64,000 nucleotides of DNA from an uncultured Clostridia bacterium (GCA_934255545.1 CAKQOE010000008.1:6018-70017); one strand, 5' to 3'. Positions 42,601 through 51,917 are shown, counted from the stretch's first letter. Translations and numbers: made by a program. Notes: generated by a model not told the origin, from the letters alone.

Positions 42601-45600
42601 TATATTCAGGCGCTCTGTGTTGACCGTGCTTCCTGATTCTGTTCCTTGATAAGTTACTTCTTCGCCGTCTTTGCGCTGGTAAGACCAGTGGTCTACCTCG
42701 TAGCCTGCATTTGCCTTTGCATAGAACTGAATAGCAGTTCCTGCTGCGTAATACTGGCTCAGCGAATCCGTTCCTATTATCTGTACAGTACCTACAGGTC
42801 TTTTACCATCCCTGTTTTCATATTCTACAGCAACAGCATTCATCTCATATGTAAGTCCTATGACTGTGTATACGGCTGATTCATATGTCGCGCTGTAATT
42901 GTTGTAGAATGATTCAGGAGTTGCCGCACTGCCGGCAGCGCCATCGTCTGATACCGGATACGGAGTTACAACGTAATTTCCCGGTTCCATATTGTCAACA
43001 AGACTAATTTCATTTCCTGCTGAGTTCACTGCCTTAAACTTAAGATTAAATGACTGTACTAAAGCTTCCGGCAGATTTTTGCCTGATTCGTCTCTGCATT
43101 TTATTACAGGGATATTTTTACTTACTTCATCCTGCTTTATATTGTCCTTAGGATCAACATAAACAGTTATGCTCTTCTGGCCTATCGTTACAGATGCTTC
43201 GTAAACTGCCTTATCACCGACATATGCTCTGAGCTTATATACTCCTGCGCCAGGCGCAGCGCTAAAGTTTAGTTTTCCGTCAGCTCCGGCCGTTATATTG
43301 GCATTCGCTGCGGTAAATATCTTATTTCCATCCTGCTTGTCAGCAGCCTTTGCAAGCTCTGCGGCTTCTTCCTCAGCCTGATTCTGAGTTATGAGCAGGT
43401 ACTTCACATTTTCAGTTACCGGCTGCGCCTTGCTGTCGTTTCCTCTCTTTGAAAGAAGTGAAGCGTATATATCGTCGCCGTATGTGAACTTCGTTATATT
43501 GCTTCCGTCAGCCTTGCCTGAAAGCTTGAGCTGGTAGCCTGTAACATCGCTGCCTATGAGTACCATATCATCATAGTCGCTTGTCAGATCCTTAAATACA
43601 GTATCTCCTGCATAGTAAACAGAAATATTGTACGCGCCCTTTGCAAGCTCTGCGATCTTAGGTGAAGTACTTGGAATATCCAATACCGCAGTAGAATAAT
43701 GCTTTGACACTCCATCAAACTGTTTTGTACCTGTCGCTTCCTTAAGCTGTACCGGCACACTTGTTTCAAAATCTGTGCCTGTGATCGTAAATACTGCATT
43801 TCCTGTAGGAGCAGTCTCACTGTCAAGTGAATGGAGCTCTACCTGCGCGTGCATATTATTCTGCACTTTTCCGCCTGTAGTTGCCTTAGTATCGGTTGTA
43901 ACTGTTATTTCCGATACAGGCACTCGCTTAGAATAAACTGCTGTAAATTCCTTTGAATAAGCTGATATCTGGAATTCCTTCTTTGACGTATCATCAAAGT
44001 AAATGACATTCACACGGCATCTGTATTTACCCTGGTCTGCCGCGCTTGCACGCGAAATGTTATATGTATCTGTCTTAGCTCCGGAAATATCTGTCCACTC
44101 GTTGTTTACGAGCTTCTGCCACTGGTACGATATATTGCCTTTGTACTTGTCTGCGTCAGCGATATTTACCTTTGCTTCGCTGTTGTCCTTATCAGGGAAT
44201 ACAGGCAGGTTTTCGTTTTGATCAAGGCCTGTTACAGTTATTTCAGGATAACCCGTAGTAGTCTTTGTCCTGCATACCAGAGGCTCGCTGTATATGCTGA
44301 CCTTAGGCTTGAACGCGCTTTCTGTCTGTATCTGGTATGAATACTCTGTATAAGGATTCAGATTCTCGTCTTTATAACTGAAGCTGTATGTTCCGTCACC
44401 GTTTGATTTTCCCTTGCTGAACGGAACGTATTCAAGCCTGTAGCTGCCCGAACCGTCAGGGAATTCATAGTAACGGTATATCTGGAATCCCGAAACCATC
44501 TTGTCGTATGTCCACTCAAGAGTTACAGAATCCTCTGTAGTCTTTGCCACGTTCTGTCTGAAATCCTCAGGCAGGCTGTACGGCTGAGCGACATCGCTTA
44601 CTATGTAGCTTACTACAGGGAATGACATATTGCTGTCTGCGTACTTGTAGCAGAATATCCGCCAGTTCATTCCGTATCCGTAAGCTTCCGCTTCTGCAGG
44701 CATGTCCTGAAGTTCTCCTGAGAATGAGCTTCCCGATGTAGAAACAGTAACTGTTCCTCCGCCGCCTTCAAAGCCTGCTACAACGCCTACCTTTACGCCG
44801 CCGGCGCCGGCGCCGGCCTTAGCTTCTATGGATGTCGTTCCTGTATAAGCATTGCTCTTTTCTGTTGACATGCTTATTTCCTGAGAAATAGCTGAGCCTC
44901 CGGCTGCACTCGTAAAGCCTACTTTTGCAGGATCTTGATCATACATTGCGATCTTTGTAGATCTGTACGGAGTTATGCTTGAAGGATATGATGCAGGGTC
45001 GCCTACAGTGTGCGTAAGCACTGCATCGCTTATCTGCGGAAGGATACTGTAGTCTGAAGCTATAGCTTCATAATCATCAAGTCCGAGCAGACGGACTGAT
45101 GCTTCGTGAGGAACATTTACTGTAGTAGTTACTTCCTCGTAGCCGCCCTTGCCGTCAGGTACGAATGACTGATATTCGTATACCTCCATCGGTATAGAAT
45201 AGAACGCTACTTTATCTTCACCTGCCGTTGTGCTGTACGTTATCGTCTGTTCGAGAGTAGATGTGTTTTCTGTCTCCCATGTAAATCCGGCAGTTATCTG
45301 CGTTTCAGCCTCTACGCTCGCTACAGTTACACCGAATATCTTAATATCCTGCTCAAACGATACGTAAGCGCCCGCGCTTATGGTAGATGAGCTTGTCGTA
45401 CCTGAGCCGCTGCCCTTACTGCTTGAATATGTAGTAGTAGACTCTGCGTAGTTGCCCGAAAGGTCGTCGCGGTCAAGGAGGTCCTTGAAGTATGGCGGTG
45501 ACGCCAGCACTGCGAGGATCTTTGGATCTGTGTATGTGTAGTAATGCTTTCCTGTGTAATTCATTACACTTGAATCATTATCAGTGTTGGCCATACATAA

Positions 45601-47685
45601 AGCCATAGAGCTGTCTACTTCATCACGCTCTGTGTAATATCCTTCTGAATCTCCTTCGGAACGGTCTATTACTGTCATGTATGTGTGTGACTCGTTGAAG
45701 CCGTCGTACTTTACTTTTACATCTGTAGCATCATTTACTGTTTCGTAGCGTTTTATGACCTGCTTGTAGCTCTTCTTTCTGAAGATCTTGTGCCACCAGT
45801 TTTTATAATATGACACAGTCTCGAATACAGGCTCCTGATGCGTTCCTTCCTGCGTATATGTAGCAGTTTCTTCAGTCGTCGAGCTCATAGTCTGAGTAAT
45901 GACTGCAAGAGCTCCGGCTCCCTTCCGGCCTGTGAGATCAGCCGCGTTTGCGCTGTATTCCACATAGTCCTGCGGGCTGCCTGTGCTGCTCTGCATGGCC
46001 TTTGATGTATCCCATGCTTCTTTTATATTAAGACCGCTGTCTGTGTACTCAATGATAAGGCTGTCGAAGTAAAGCAGATCTCCGCCGTCCTCGCCTATAG
46101 GGCGTGTGATGACAGCTGTATCTGACACGCACAGAGGTGACGAATAGAAATGCATATTGCCTGTACTGTCAGCATTTCTGCTCATCGCACTATAGATAAG
46201 GTCGCCATTATCATCCTTGCTGAAGAGATCGAAATTCTTAGATAATGTTGAAGATATCTGGAAGGTGCTTCCGTTCCATGTATACGCTGCAACATATCTG
46301 CTGTTTATATTTCCTGCCTTAAGGTCTGAGTCAGACTGTCCGCAGAGGATAAGGCTCTCTTCGCCGCTTCCTGTAAGGTCTCCGAACAGGAACGATCCTC
46401 TTACTATGTTGCTCGATCCGTAGTTGAGGCTGAATTCCTGGTCTTTCTTCAGTATCTCAGTACCCTTGCCGCCGAACATAACAACAGCTCTTGAACCTAC
46501 ATTGTTTTCAGGTCCGAAGTAATATCCCCATGTGCACGCAAGATCGTCTATACCGTCCTGGTTCACGTCCGCGCTCACGAGGGATACCATATTTGATACT
46601 ACCTTGTCCTCACGCAGATAGTACGTCCAGGCCGTGCCCCATTTTGCAGGATCTGTATATACTTTTTTCTTTACAATGCCATCATCTTTATCATCGTTAT
46701 TAAGCTGCAGGGCATACACTACTATACGCGAATTTCCCTTTTCAGGAACATAAACTGCCACTTCGTCGAAGCCGTCTCCGTTCCAGTCGCCCGTAGCTAC
46801 CTGCAGGTAGTTTTTGAGCTGGTAAGGGTTTTCGGCAAAGTTTTCAGCCTTCTGAGATGTTTTTCCATCATCGCTTGTAATAGTCAGATCAGGATTACCG
46901 ATAGTCTTTCCTGATTTTTCACCGGCAGGAAGCACTTCCTTTGCATTTCCGTAGCTGCCTGTCTTAGCGTCTCCAAACTTCAGGTATATACCGCCGTAAT
47001 GGCTGTAGTCCTTTGTATATGCCATTACAGTCTGCGCTTCGAGCGCCTTTGTATTGCCGTCGAAGTTGCCTGCGGCAACGTCAGACATACCGAAACTGCC
47101 GAAATCATTTCCGAGACTGCTTGAAATATTATTCATTCCGCTCAGGTATCCTGTACTGTCGCCCGACTTAGAGTTTTGCTTATACGTTCCTGACGCTATA
47201 ACAGAATACTTTCCGTTGAATGATGAGCTTCCGGAAGCAAGAGTCTTTTTATCACCCTTTGAGATGATATCCGACGTCGTCGTGCTTTCCCATTTTCCAT
47301 CACCGTAAAGCATTGATACGAGTTCATTTGATGAAGCGTATTTCGTATCATGATCGGTTTTTGTTTCACCGACCTCTATCTTATCTTTTGTTCCTGTGTT
47401 GTATGTGCGCTGGTCGTTGCTTTTAAGAGGCTTTTCCGACATGCCGACAGTATAAAGCTCCTTTACCGGAGTCACCTCTATAGTTTTCCTTCCGTAAGGA
47501 TTGCTTACGCTGTCGTTTTCATCGAAGCCCTCAGGCGCGATGCTCGTATCTATGCCGAGCGCCGCAAGCGCGTCTGAACCGTTGACCGCCGTACCGCCCG
47601 ATGCGAATACAGGCATAGCCATGCCGGGCATCATGCCTGCCACAACGGCAGCAGCCGTCAGCCACGCAATGATCTTCCTTTTCAT
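39673..47685 (-). CDS. Giant SLH-anchored surface protein, paralogue 2
   Basis: This 2670-residue protein is collinear with paralogue 1. A signal peptide ends near residue 29 (PVFASGG). FG-GAP/VCBS-like repeats include DWNGDGFDEVAVYVPE near 300. A conserved stretch FYSSPLCVSDTAVITRPIGEDGG follows, then FnIII-like (near 1070) and Ig-like modules. A long series of InlB-type beta repeats with PGGTTVSF and GWEINGS motifs comes next, a Gly-rich linker is near 2380, and three C-terminal SLH motifs lie at about 2510-2670. GGAAG lies about ten bases before the ATG. Similarity to paralogue 1 runs through the whole length, so the pair arose by duplication. Confidence 0.92.
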   Translation of the reverse strand: MKRKIIAWLTAAAVVAGMMPGMAMPVFASGGTAVNGSDALAALGIDTSIAPEGFDENDSVSNPYGRKTIEVTPVKELYTVGMSEKPLKSNDQRTYNTGTKDKIEVGETKTDHDTKYASSNELVSMLYGDGKWESTTTSDIISKGDKKTLASGSSSFNGKYSVIASGTYKQNSKSGDSTGYLSGMNNISSSLGNDFGSFGMSDVAAGNFDGNTKALEAQTVMAYTKDYSHYGGIYLKFGDAKTGSYGNAKEVLPAGEKSGKTIGNPDLTITSDDGKTSQKAENFAENPYQLKNYLQVATGDWNGDGFDEVAVYVPEKGNSRIVVYALQLNNDDKDDGIVKKKVYTDPAKWGTAWTYYLREDKVVSNMVSLVSADVNQDGIDDLACTWGYYFGPENNVGSRAVVMFGGKGTEILKKDQEFSLNYGSSNIVRGSFLFGDLTGSGEESLILCGQSDSDLKAGNINSRYVAAYTWNGSTFQISSTLSKNFDLFSKDDNGDLIYSAMSRNADSTGNMHFYSSPLCVSDTAVITRPIGEDGGDLLYFDSLIIEYTDSGLNIKEAWDTSKAMQSSTGSPQDYVEYSANAADLTGRKGAGALAVITQTMSSTTEETATYTQEGTHQEPVFETVSYYKNWWHKIFRKKSYKQVIKRYETVNDATDVKVKYDGFNESHTYMTVIDRSEGDSEGYYTERDEVDSSMALCMANTDNDSSVMNYTGKHYYTYTDPKILAVLASPPYFKDLLDRDDLSGNYAESTTTYSSSKGSGSGTTSSSTISAGAYVSFEQDIKIFGVTVASVEAETQITAGFTWETENTSTLEQTITYSTTAGEDKVAFYSIPMEVYEYQSFVPDGKGGYEEVTTTVNVPHEASVRLLGLDDYEAIASDYSILPQISDAVLTHTVGDPASYPSSITPYRSTKIAMYDQDPAKVGFTSAAGGSAISQEISMSTEKSNAYTGTTSIEAKAGAGAGGVKVGVVAGFEGGGGTVTVSTSGSSFSGELQDMPAEAEAYGYGMNWRIFCYKYADSNMSFPVVSYIVSDVAQPYSLPEDFRQNVAKTTEDSVTLEWTYDKMVSGFQIYRYYEFPDGSGSYRLEYVPFSKGKSNGDGTYSFSYKDENLNPYTEYSYQIQTESAFKPKVSIYSEPLVCRTKTTTGYPEITVTGLDQNENLPVFPDKDNSEAKVNIADADKYKGNISYQWQKLVNNEWTDISGAKTDTYNISRASAADQGKYRCRVNVIYFDDTSKKEFQISAYSKEFTAVYSKRVPVSEITVTTDTKATTGGKVQNNMHAQVELHSLDSETAPTGNAVFTITGTDFETSVPVQLKEATGTKQFDGVSKHYSTAVLDIPSTSPKIAELAKGAYNISVYYAGDTVFKDLTSDYDDMVLIGSDVTGYQLKLSGKADGSNITKFTYGDDIYASLLSKRGNDSKAQPVTENVKYLLITQNQAEEEAAELAKAADKQDGNKIFTAANANITAGADGKLNFSAAPGAGVYKLRAYVGDKAVYEASVTIGQKSITVYVDPKDNIKQDEVSKNIPVIKCRDESGKNLPEALVQSFNLKFKAVNSAGNEISLVDNMEPGNYVVTPYPVSDDGAAGSAATPESFYNNYSATYESAVYTVIGLTYEMNAVAVEYENRDGKRPVGTVQIIGTDSLSQYYAAGTAIQFYAKANAGYEVDHWSYQRKDGEEVTYQGTESGSTVNTERLNITMEANAATVRVYFKPKKISLRAYNDGGSSVGSVVCESDESFSSGAYVSNGAPFTFKAVPAEGYHFRDWSVSETGKNTYTEKGTANGDGTNSVDITVGNESIELKANFERDSYTLNLEGNINASYTRGNTAGADQKIDVKNGASIVGDTVITVEPKTGYRPADEAKFIVNGEKVEFSGEAGCSYSFPLTENTTVSLETVQNMYEASASAENGTVAIKVGDTAVDGNKAENIPGGTTVSFTARAKRGYRLSGWEINGSGSEETGDVLTVHAIGGNIEVKALFTQDAASYTAKAAVTPSDRGCMKYTLYDIYGNVVEKDTEVTDEGITVYNGEKILFKAVPYKGYMVEQWANGEGNNKKYIASSSKTYPDGEITVADSNINITAQLKPSSMYDLDWIAMGDSEGTVKGSLSVTSDRDELTGSSAEVAGGSTVVFTADPDDGCMVDHWTVTDGRMDVAENTDPYKNTDGTVYVDPVLTMDGYSGHKTVRVHFKEKETKTVDLTSFEQDKVKASVTYVTPIEPTDTGKQTDGTVTAQVRSGGKVTFTLAPTADYFLRNSDLKSSVEEALNDPSAIVKVNGSKEEGLYTVEISNMNRELTLDMESLFKYRPLHGITLPGDDTVGGKVTASPAQAREGDTVTLTVAPDSSYRFTSIAVDKGELNEEFKESTLTYTFAMPDEDVTVTAGFTRKSSGGGSISGGGGGAAAPDKPATDPVPDTGTTDPSVLQFTGNVSSLTGGKAEATANKDGSVTVKTGSDSAQKIALDVKNAGDGAAAYIVKADGTEELVRDSVVIDGKLYLSVEDGAVIKIADSSISFTDVTETAWSKAAIEFASGRGLFNGVSADRFGRETEMTREMLMTVIARLNNADISGDALKKGMEWAKKSGISDGSAPQSNVTREQIVTMLYRNAGRPEVKVDSNAVEKFKDSDNISAYAKDAMTWAVENGIINGMGSTGKIAPGANATREQVAQMMKNYISSLYR

Positions 47686-47817
47686 CCAGCCTTCACTTCC
47701 TTTCTGTAATTTTAAATCTCAAATAAGAAACAGCTTACAGACACGGCCGCGCAAAAGCACGCGCCCTGCCCGATATATGAAGATATCATACTTTAAATAC
47801 TTAAAGTATATGCTTGC

Positions 47818-47847
47818 GTGAAATGCGTGTTTTTGGTAGTGAAATGT
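47818..47847 (-). promoter_or_regulatory. Paired direct repeats, candidate LytTR operator of giant gene 2
   Basis: On the minus strand ACATTTCAC, 12 nt, GCATTTCAC: the exact 9-12-9 spacing of LytTR-family sites such as ComE/BlpR boxes (ACAnTTnnG). A TATGAT -10-like box lies 27 bp downstream, and the gene starts 133 bp downstream. Confidence 0.55.
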
Positions 47848-47860
47848 TTTTTGGGTACAT

Positions 47861-47900
47861 AAAAAAACTTTCGGGCTTGTATTTTGTTACCCGAAAGTTT
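47861..47900 (-). terminator. lysA terminator
   Basis: CTTTCGGG pairs with CCCGAAAG within an 11-bp stem (47865-47875 with 47890-47900) and seven T follow on the minus strand. It lies 72 bp past the lysA stop. Confidence 0.85.
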
Positions 47901-47971
47901 TAAATTCATAAGATTTTTTCAGTAGTTCAATATATTTATATTTCAAGCTTTTTACTTTCCGCAGCTTAAAA

Positions 47972-49240
47972 TTAAATTTCCCTGGCAATAAGGTCTTCAT
48001 AAGTCTCGCGTCTGACAGACAGACGAGGAACGCCGTCCTTTATCATTACCATTGCCGGTCTCGGCTGGCGGTTGTAATTGTTTGCCATAGTATAGTTGTA
48101 TGCGCCTGTAGCGTATACAGCAAGCAGGTCGCCCGGCTTCATCTCAGGGAGCATTATATCCCATATGAGCACATCGCCTGATTCACAACATTTGCCTGCT
48201 ATAGTTACTTTATGATCGTGCGGTTCGTTTACTTTTGTTACTGCTTCTGCTTCGTATTTTGCGTCGTAAAGCGCTACGCGCGGATCGTCAGGATAACCGC
48301 CGTCTATACCGTAGTAAGTGCGGCCCGCTGCGTTCGTTTTTACGGAAGTCACCTCGTATACCGTTATACCGGCCTCAGCTACGATCCATCTGCCCGGCTC
48401 TATAGCGACAACAGGTCGCTTGTCGCCTGATCTTTCATAAAATGCGTTTATACGTTCCATAACGGGATCCATAAAGTACGAAACAGTTGTACGCTCAGGG
48501 TCTCCCGCATAATGCACTCCGAAACCGCCTCCGCAGTTGAGCTCGCGCGGCACATACCCGTACTTTTCCTTGAGATCTGCCAGCAGCTCAAGCATCACGT
48601 CAGTCGCCATTATGTGCGAGTCGTTCTCATGAAGCTGCGAGCCCACGTGGTAATGCAGACCTATAAGGTCGAGGTGCTCTGAATCAAGAACAGCCTTGAC
48701 TGCATAGTCAAGTATTTCCTCAGGCGCGAATCCGAATTTAGAGTCAAGCTGGCCTGTAGATATGAACTGGTGCGTGTGGCTGTCAACGCCCGGTGTAACG
48801 CGGAGCGCAACTACCGCTTTTACGCCTTTCTTTGCTGCTGTTTCTGCTATGATCTCAAGCTCTGACATGTTGTCTATGATTATAGTTCCTACGCCGGCCT
48901 CGATCGCGTACTCTATCTCTGCGCGGCTCTTTGCGTTTCCGTTGAACTCGAGCAGAGCAGGGTCATATCCCGCCTTGAGGGCTGCATATATCTCGCCTCC
49001 TGAAACTACGTCGAGTCCCATTCCCTCTGACGCTACTATGCGGCAGACGTCGAGCGTCTGGCACGCCTTTCCTGCAAACGCTGCGCGCGTATCAGGGTAT
49101 TTTTCTGTAAACTCGCGCTTTATCTCGCGGCAGCGCTCTCTTATCTCGTCCTCTGACATTATATAAAGAGGCGCGCCGTATTCCTTTACGAGCTCGGCTA
49201 CGTCACAGCCGTGGAATATCAGGTTATTGTTTTCTGCCAT
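47972..49240 (-). CDS. Diaminopimelate decarboxylase LysA
   Basis: This 422-residue fold-III PLP enzyme makes L-lysine from meso-diaminopimelate. The barrel begins with LYIMSEDEIRERCREIKREF. The PLP lysine is in AAFAGKACQTLDV. LHYHVGSQLHE and ELNCGGGFGVHY bind the cofactor phosphate region. The C-terminal domain has the active-site Cys in KCCESGDVL and the tyrosine in TGAYNYTMANNYN. All catalytic residues are present. The gene stands apart from other lysine genes, with its own terminator. Confidence 0.95.
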   Translation of the reverse strand: MAENNNLIFHGCDVAELVKEYGAPLYIMSEDEIRERCREIKREFTEKYPDTRAAFAGKACQTLDVCRIVASEGMGLDVVSGGEIYAALKAGYDPALLEFNGNAKSRAEIEYAIEAGVGTIIIDNMSELEIIAETAAKKGVKAVVALRVTPGVDSHTHQFISTGQLDSKFGFAPEEILDYAVKAVLDSEHLDLIGLHYHVGSQLHENDSHIMATDVMLELLADLKEKYGYVPRELNCGGGFGVHYAGDPERTTVSYFMDPVMERINAFYERSGDKRPVVAIEPGRWIVAEAGITVYEVTSVKTNAAGRTYYGIDGGYPDDPRVALYDAKYEAEAVTKVNEPHDHKVTIAGKCCESGDVLIWDIMLPEMKPGDLLAVYATGAYNYTMANNYNRQPRPAMVMIKDGVPRLSVRRETYEDLIAREI

Positions 49241-49340
49241 AAATTTATCCTTTTTTATTCTGTGTTTATTGTTTAACAGTTTAAGAGTATATCATATGTC
49301 TGCCTGCTTCGCATCATATAATTTCGATGCAGTTTCTGTT

Positions 49341-49357
49341 CGCGCGCCGGGCGCGCG
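49341..49357. repeat. 17-nt GC palindrome, CGG centre
   Basis: CGCGCGC-CGG-GCGCGCG: perfect 7-bp arms in the gap between nth and lysA, 36 bp past the nth stop. Identical in sequence to the copy at 2135. Confidence 0.6.
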
Positions 49358-49392
49358 CTTCCCATGGCGCCGCAGGCATATTACCGGCTGAC

Positions 49393-50040
49393 TTATTTCA
49401 GCCCGTTTTTCATGCATATGCCGTCAAGCGGGCACTCGCTGCACTTAGGCTTTCTTGCGTCGCATATCATGCGGCCGTGCCATATGAGCATGTGGTGCGT
49501 TTTCGTCCACATATCCTCCGGAATATTTTCCATGAGTGAATGTTCAGTCTTAAGTACATCATCGCCCCGGGCGATGCCTATCCTGTTTGATACTCTGAAA
49601 ACGTGTGTATCGACGGCTATGCGCTGGTGGCCGAACGCCACTGACATCACTACATTTGCCGTTTTTCTGCCGACGCCCGGCAGCTCCATGAGTTTTTCCT
49701 GGTCATCCGGCACTTCGCCACCGTATCTCTCGACGAGTATGCGGCTGAGCGCTATGACGTTTTTTGATTTCTGGCGGTACATCCCTATGATCTTTATGCG
49801 TTCCTGCAGCTCTGACTCCGGTATCTGCGCCATCTTTTCGGCGGTCGGATATAAACGAAAAAGGTCACCAGTTACCTGATTGACCTTTTTATCTGTTGTC
49901 TGAGCTGAAAGGACTACCGCGACCAGCAGCTGAAACGGCGTTCCGTAGTGCAGCGCGCAGCCTGCATCCGGATACGTCTGCTCCAGGAGTTCAAGTACGC
50001 TGCTGATCTCTTTTTTGCTTAGTATTTTCTTTTCAGCCAT
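49393..50040 (-). CDS. Endonuclease III (Nth)
   Basis: The frame is open to 50088, but the ATG at 50040 has AGGA at good spacing and gives 215 residues (MAEKKILSKKEIS), the usual length. It is a bifunctional DNA glycosylase/AP lyase for oxidised pyrimidines. The helix-hairpin-helix is ELPGVGRKTANVVMS with catalytic Lys, followed by the catalytic Asp in VDTHVFRVSNRIG. The 4Fe-4S cluster cysteines CDARKPKCSECPLDGIC show the C-6-C-2-C-5-C spacing. The start lies 20 nt downstream of the GntR gene. Confidence 0.95.
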   Translation of the reverse strand: MAEKKILSKKEISSVLELLEQTYPDAGCALHYGTPFQLLVAVVLSAQTTDKKVNQVTGDLFRLYPTAEKMAQIPESELQERIKIIGMYRQKSKNVIALSRILVERYGGEVPDDQEKLMELPGVGRKTANVVMSVAFGHQRIAVDTHVFRVSNRIGIARGDDVLKTEHSLMENIPEDMWTKTHHMLIWHGRMICDARKPKCSECPLDGICMKNGLK

Positions 50041-50059
50041 TATTTTTCCTATTTTTGAA

Positions 50060-50734
50060 TTATTTGTCAAATCCACCATATCCTGCACGTTTCTTTGAAG
50101 CTTCCAGGTGCTTCCTTACAACGGCAGCGCCGCGCTCAGGATCCTTTTTTTCAAGAGAATCGAGCATCTCGAAATGTTCTGCGAGTACGTCGTCCATATG
50201 GTCATAATGAGGAGTTTCGCTGTACTGGAGCTGCTTCGTATAGTACTGGTAGCTCGTAAGTATCTGTGTGAGCAGTCTGTTGTGCGAAGCCTTATATATC
50301 AGCTCGTGGAAGTGAATGTTCTGCTCTGCAGATTTTTCAAACTCTTTTTTGTGAGTGTAAAACTCCATGAGCTCGTATGAATTTCTTATCTCGGCAAGCT
50401 CCTCGTCTGTTATCCTTTTTATTGCCCACTCGAAGGCGAGCACTTCGTAATCCTTTCGCATGTCATACATATCAGCGATATCCTGATCAGAAAAGCCTGT
50501 TACGAAGGCTCCTCTGTTTGGGATCATGGTTATCAGGCCCTCCTGCTCAAGAAGTCTGAACGCTTCTCTTACAGGTGTCCTGCTGACGTTGTATTCATTG
50601 CAGATGCGCTGTTCAGTCAGCTTTTCCTCATTTTTAAGTTTTCCTCTGAGTATGCTTTCTCTGAGTTTTATGAAAATATTTATCGCGAGCGGCAGACCCG
50701 CCACGGTATCGTCCTGAACAGTTTTGTAGTACAT
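50060..50734 (-). CDS. GntR-family (FadR/FCD type) transcriptional regulator
   Basis: This 224-residue protein has an N-terminal winged HTH (about 18-80): RESILRGKLKNEEKLTEQRICNEYNVSRTPVREAFRLLEQEGLI with wing NRGAFV. A helical FCD domain (about 90-220) has the Asp/His metal-ligand pattern YDMRKDYEVLAFEWA, NIHFHELIYKASHN and DHMDDVLAEHFEML. FCD regulators respond to organic acids. Lying directly downstream of aconitase and isocitrate dehydrogenase, it may control this tricarboxylate segment. Confidence 0.88.
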   Translation of the reverse strand: MYYKTVQDDTVAGLPLAINIFIKLRESILRGKLKNEEKLTEQRICNEYNVSRTPVREAFRLLEQEGLITMIPNRGAFVTGFSDQDIADMYDMRKDYEVLAFEWAIKRITDEELAEIRNSYELMEFYTHKKEFEKSAEQNIHFHELIYKASHNRLLTQILTSYQYYTKQLQYSETPHYDHMDDVLAEHFEMLDSLEKKDPERGAAVVRKHLEASKKRAGYGGFDK

Positions 50735-50778
50735 TCCGGTTTCCTCCTGTAAGTTTGTATGATCACGCTGATGATCCG

Positions 50779-51912
50779 CTAGAGCAGTGCGAGAACAGCG
50801 TCAGCAAATTCGGCTGTGGAGCTGCCGTCCTTTGTGCCTGTCATATGGATATCAGGATTTTTGTCTGTTTTATTTAACGCTCCCTTGAGGCTGTCGGCCT
50901 TTTCTGTAAAACCGATGTGTCTGAGCATGAGCTCAGCAGCTCTGAGCAGGCTTTCAGGGCTTGCCTTGTCGGCTATTCCTTCTTCTACCATTCTCGGAGC
51001 TACGCCGTGGACCGCTTCAAACATGGCATATCTGTTTCCGATATTTGCGCTTCCGGCAGTACCCATGCCGCCCTGTATCTGGGCAGCCTCGTCTGTAATT
51101 ATATCACCATAAAGATTAGGAAGCACGAAAACCTGGAAATCGCTTCTGATATTTTCGTTCACGAGATTCGCAGTCATTATATCGATATACCAGTCTTCTA
51201 TCTTTATGTCAGGGTATTCTTCGCCTACCCTGTGGACAGTTTCAAGAAAACGTCCGTCTGTCTTTTTAAGTATGTTAGCCTTTGTAACGCACTCTACGCG
51301 TTCCTTGCCGTTTGCTTTTGCGTAGTCGAATGCCATGCGCGCTATGCGCTCCGTGCCCTGTGTCGTAATGATCCTGAAATCAACAGACAGGTCTTCGCTC
51401 GGCTCCACGCCGAGACTTCCCACGATATACTCACCTTCTGTGTTTTCGCGGAAGAACGTCCAGTCGATACCGAGTTCAGGGATGGATATAGGCCTTACGT
51501 TTGCAAAAAGGTCGAGCTCGCGTCTGAGCGCGACGTTTGCGCTTTCAAGGTTCACCTTGCTGTTGAGCTTATCCGGCGTTGCTGTAGGGCCTTTCATGAA
51601 CACGTCGCACTGCTTTATGTTTTCGAGGACGTCATCAGGCAGAGTATTGTTTTTTTCTATACGATTTTCAAGAGTCAGACCTTCAATAGTCTTCATCTCA
51701 ACTTTTCCCGACTCAATTTCATCTGCCAGCAGATGATCGAGGACTCTTCTTGTTTCTTTCATTATGACAGGGCCGATGCCGTCTCCGTCTATGAAACCGA
51801 TCACGATCTTTTCCTTAGTGGAGAAATCAGTAGCGGGAGGTTCATTTTTCATGCGCTCCACTCTTGCGAGCTGATCCTTTACGAGTTTTTCAAAATCGAG
51901 CAGATAAGCCAT
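50779..51912 (-). CDS. Isocitrate dehydrogenase (isocitrate/isopropylmalate dehydrogenase family)
   Basis: This 377-residue protein has the beta-decarboxylating dehydrogenase fold. Visible motifs are IGFIDGDGIGPVIMKETRRVL, substrate-binding NVALRRELDLFANVRPI, DWTFFRENTEGEYIVGS, metal-binding DIMTANLV and LPNLYGDIITDEAAQIQGG, and the cofactor loop FEAVHGVAPRM. The family also includes 3-isopropylmalate and tartrate dehydrogenases, and motif reading alone does not decide. The aconitase gene ending 5 nt upstream strongly favours isocitrate. Together they convert citrate to 2-oxoglutarate for glutamate synthesis. No citrate synthase is in the window. Confidence 0.85.
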   Translation of the reverse strand: MAYLLDFEKLVKDQLARVERMKNEPPATDFSTKEKIVIGFIDGDGIGPVIMKETRRVLDHLLADEIESGKVEMKTIEGLTLENRIEKNNTLPDDVLENIKQCDVFMKGPTATPDKLNSKVNLESANVALRRELDLFANVRPISIPELGIDWTFFRENTEGEYIVGSLGVEPSEDLSVDFRIITTQGTERIARMAFDYAKANGKERVECVTKANILKKTDGRFLETVHRVGEEYPDIKIEDWYIDIMTANLVNENIRSDFQVFVLPNLYGDIITDEAAQIQGGMGTAGSANIGNRYAMFEAVHGVAPRMVEEGIADKASPESLLRAAELMLRHIGFTEKADSLKGALNKTDKNPDIHMTGTKDGSSTAEFADAVLALL

Positions 51913-51917
51913 TTTAA

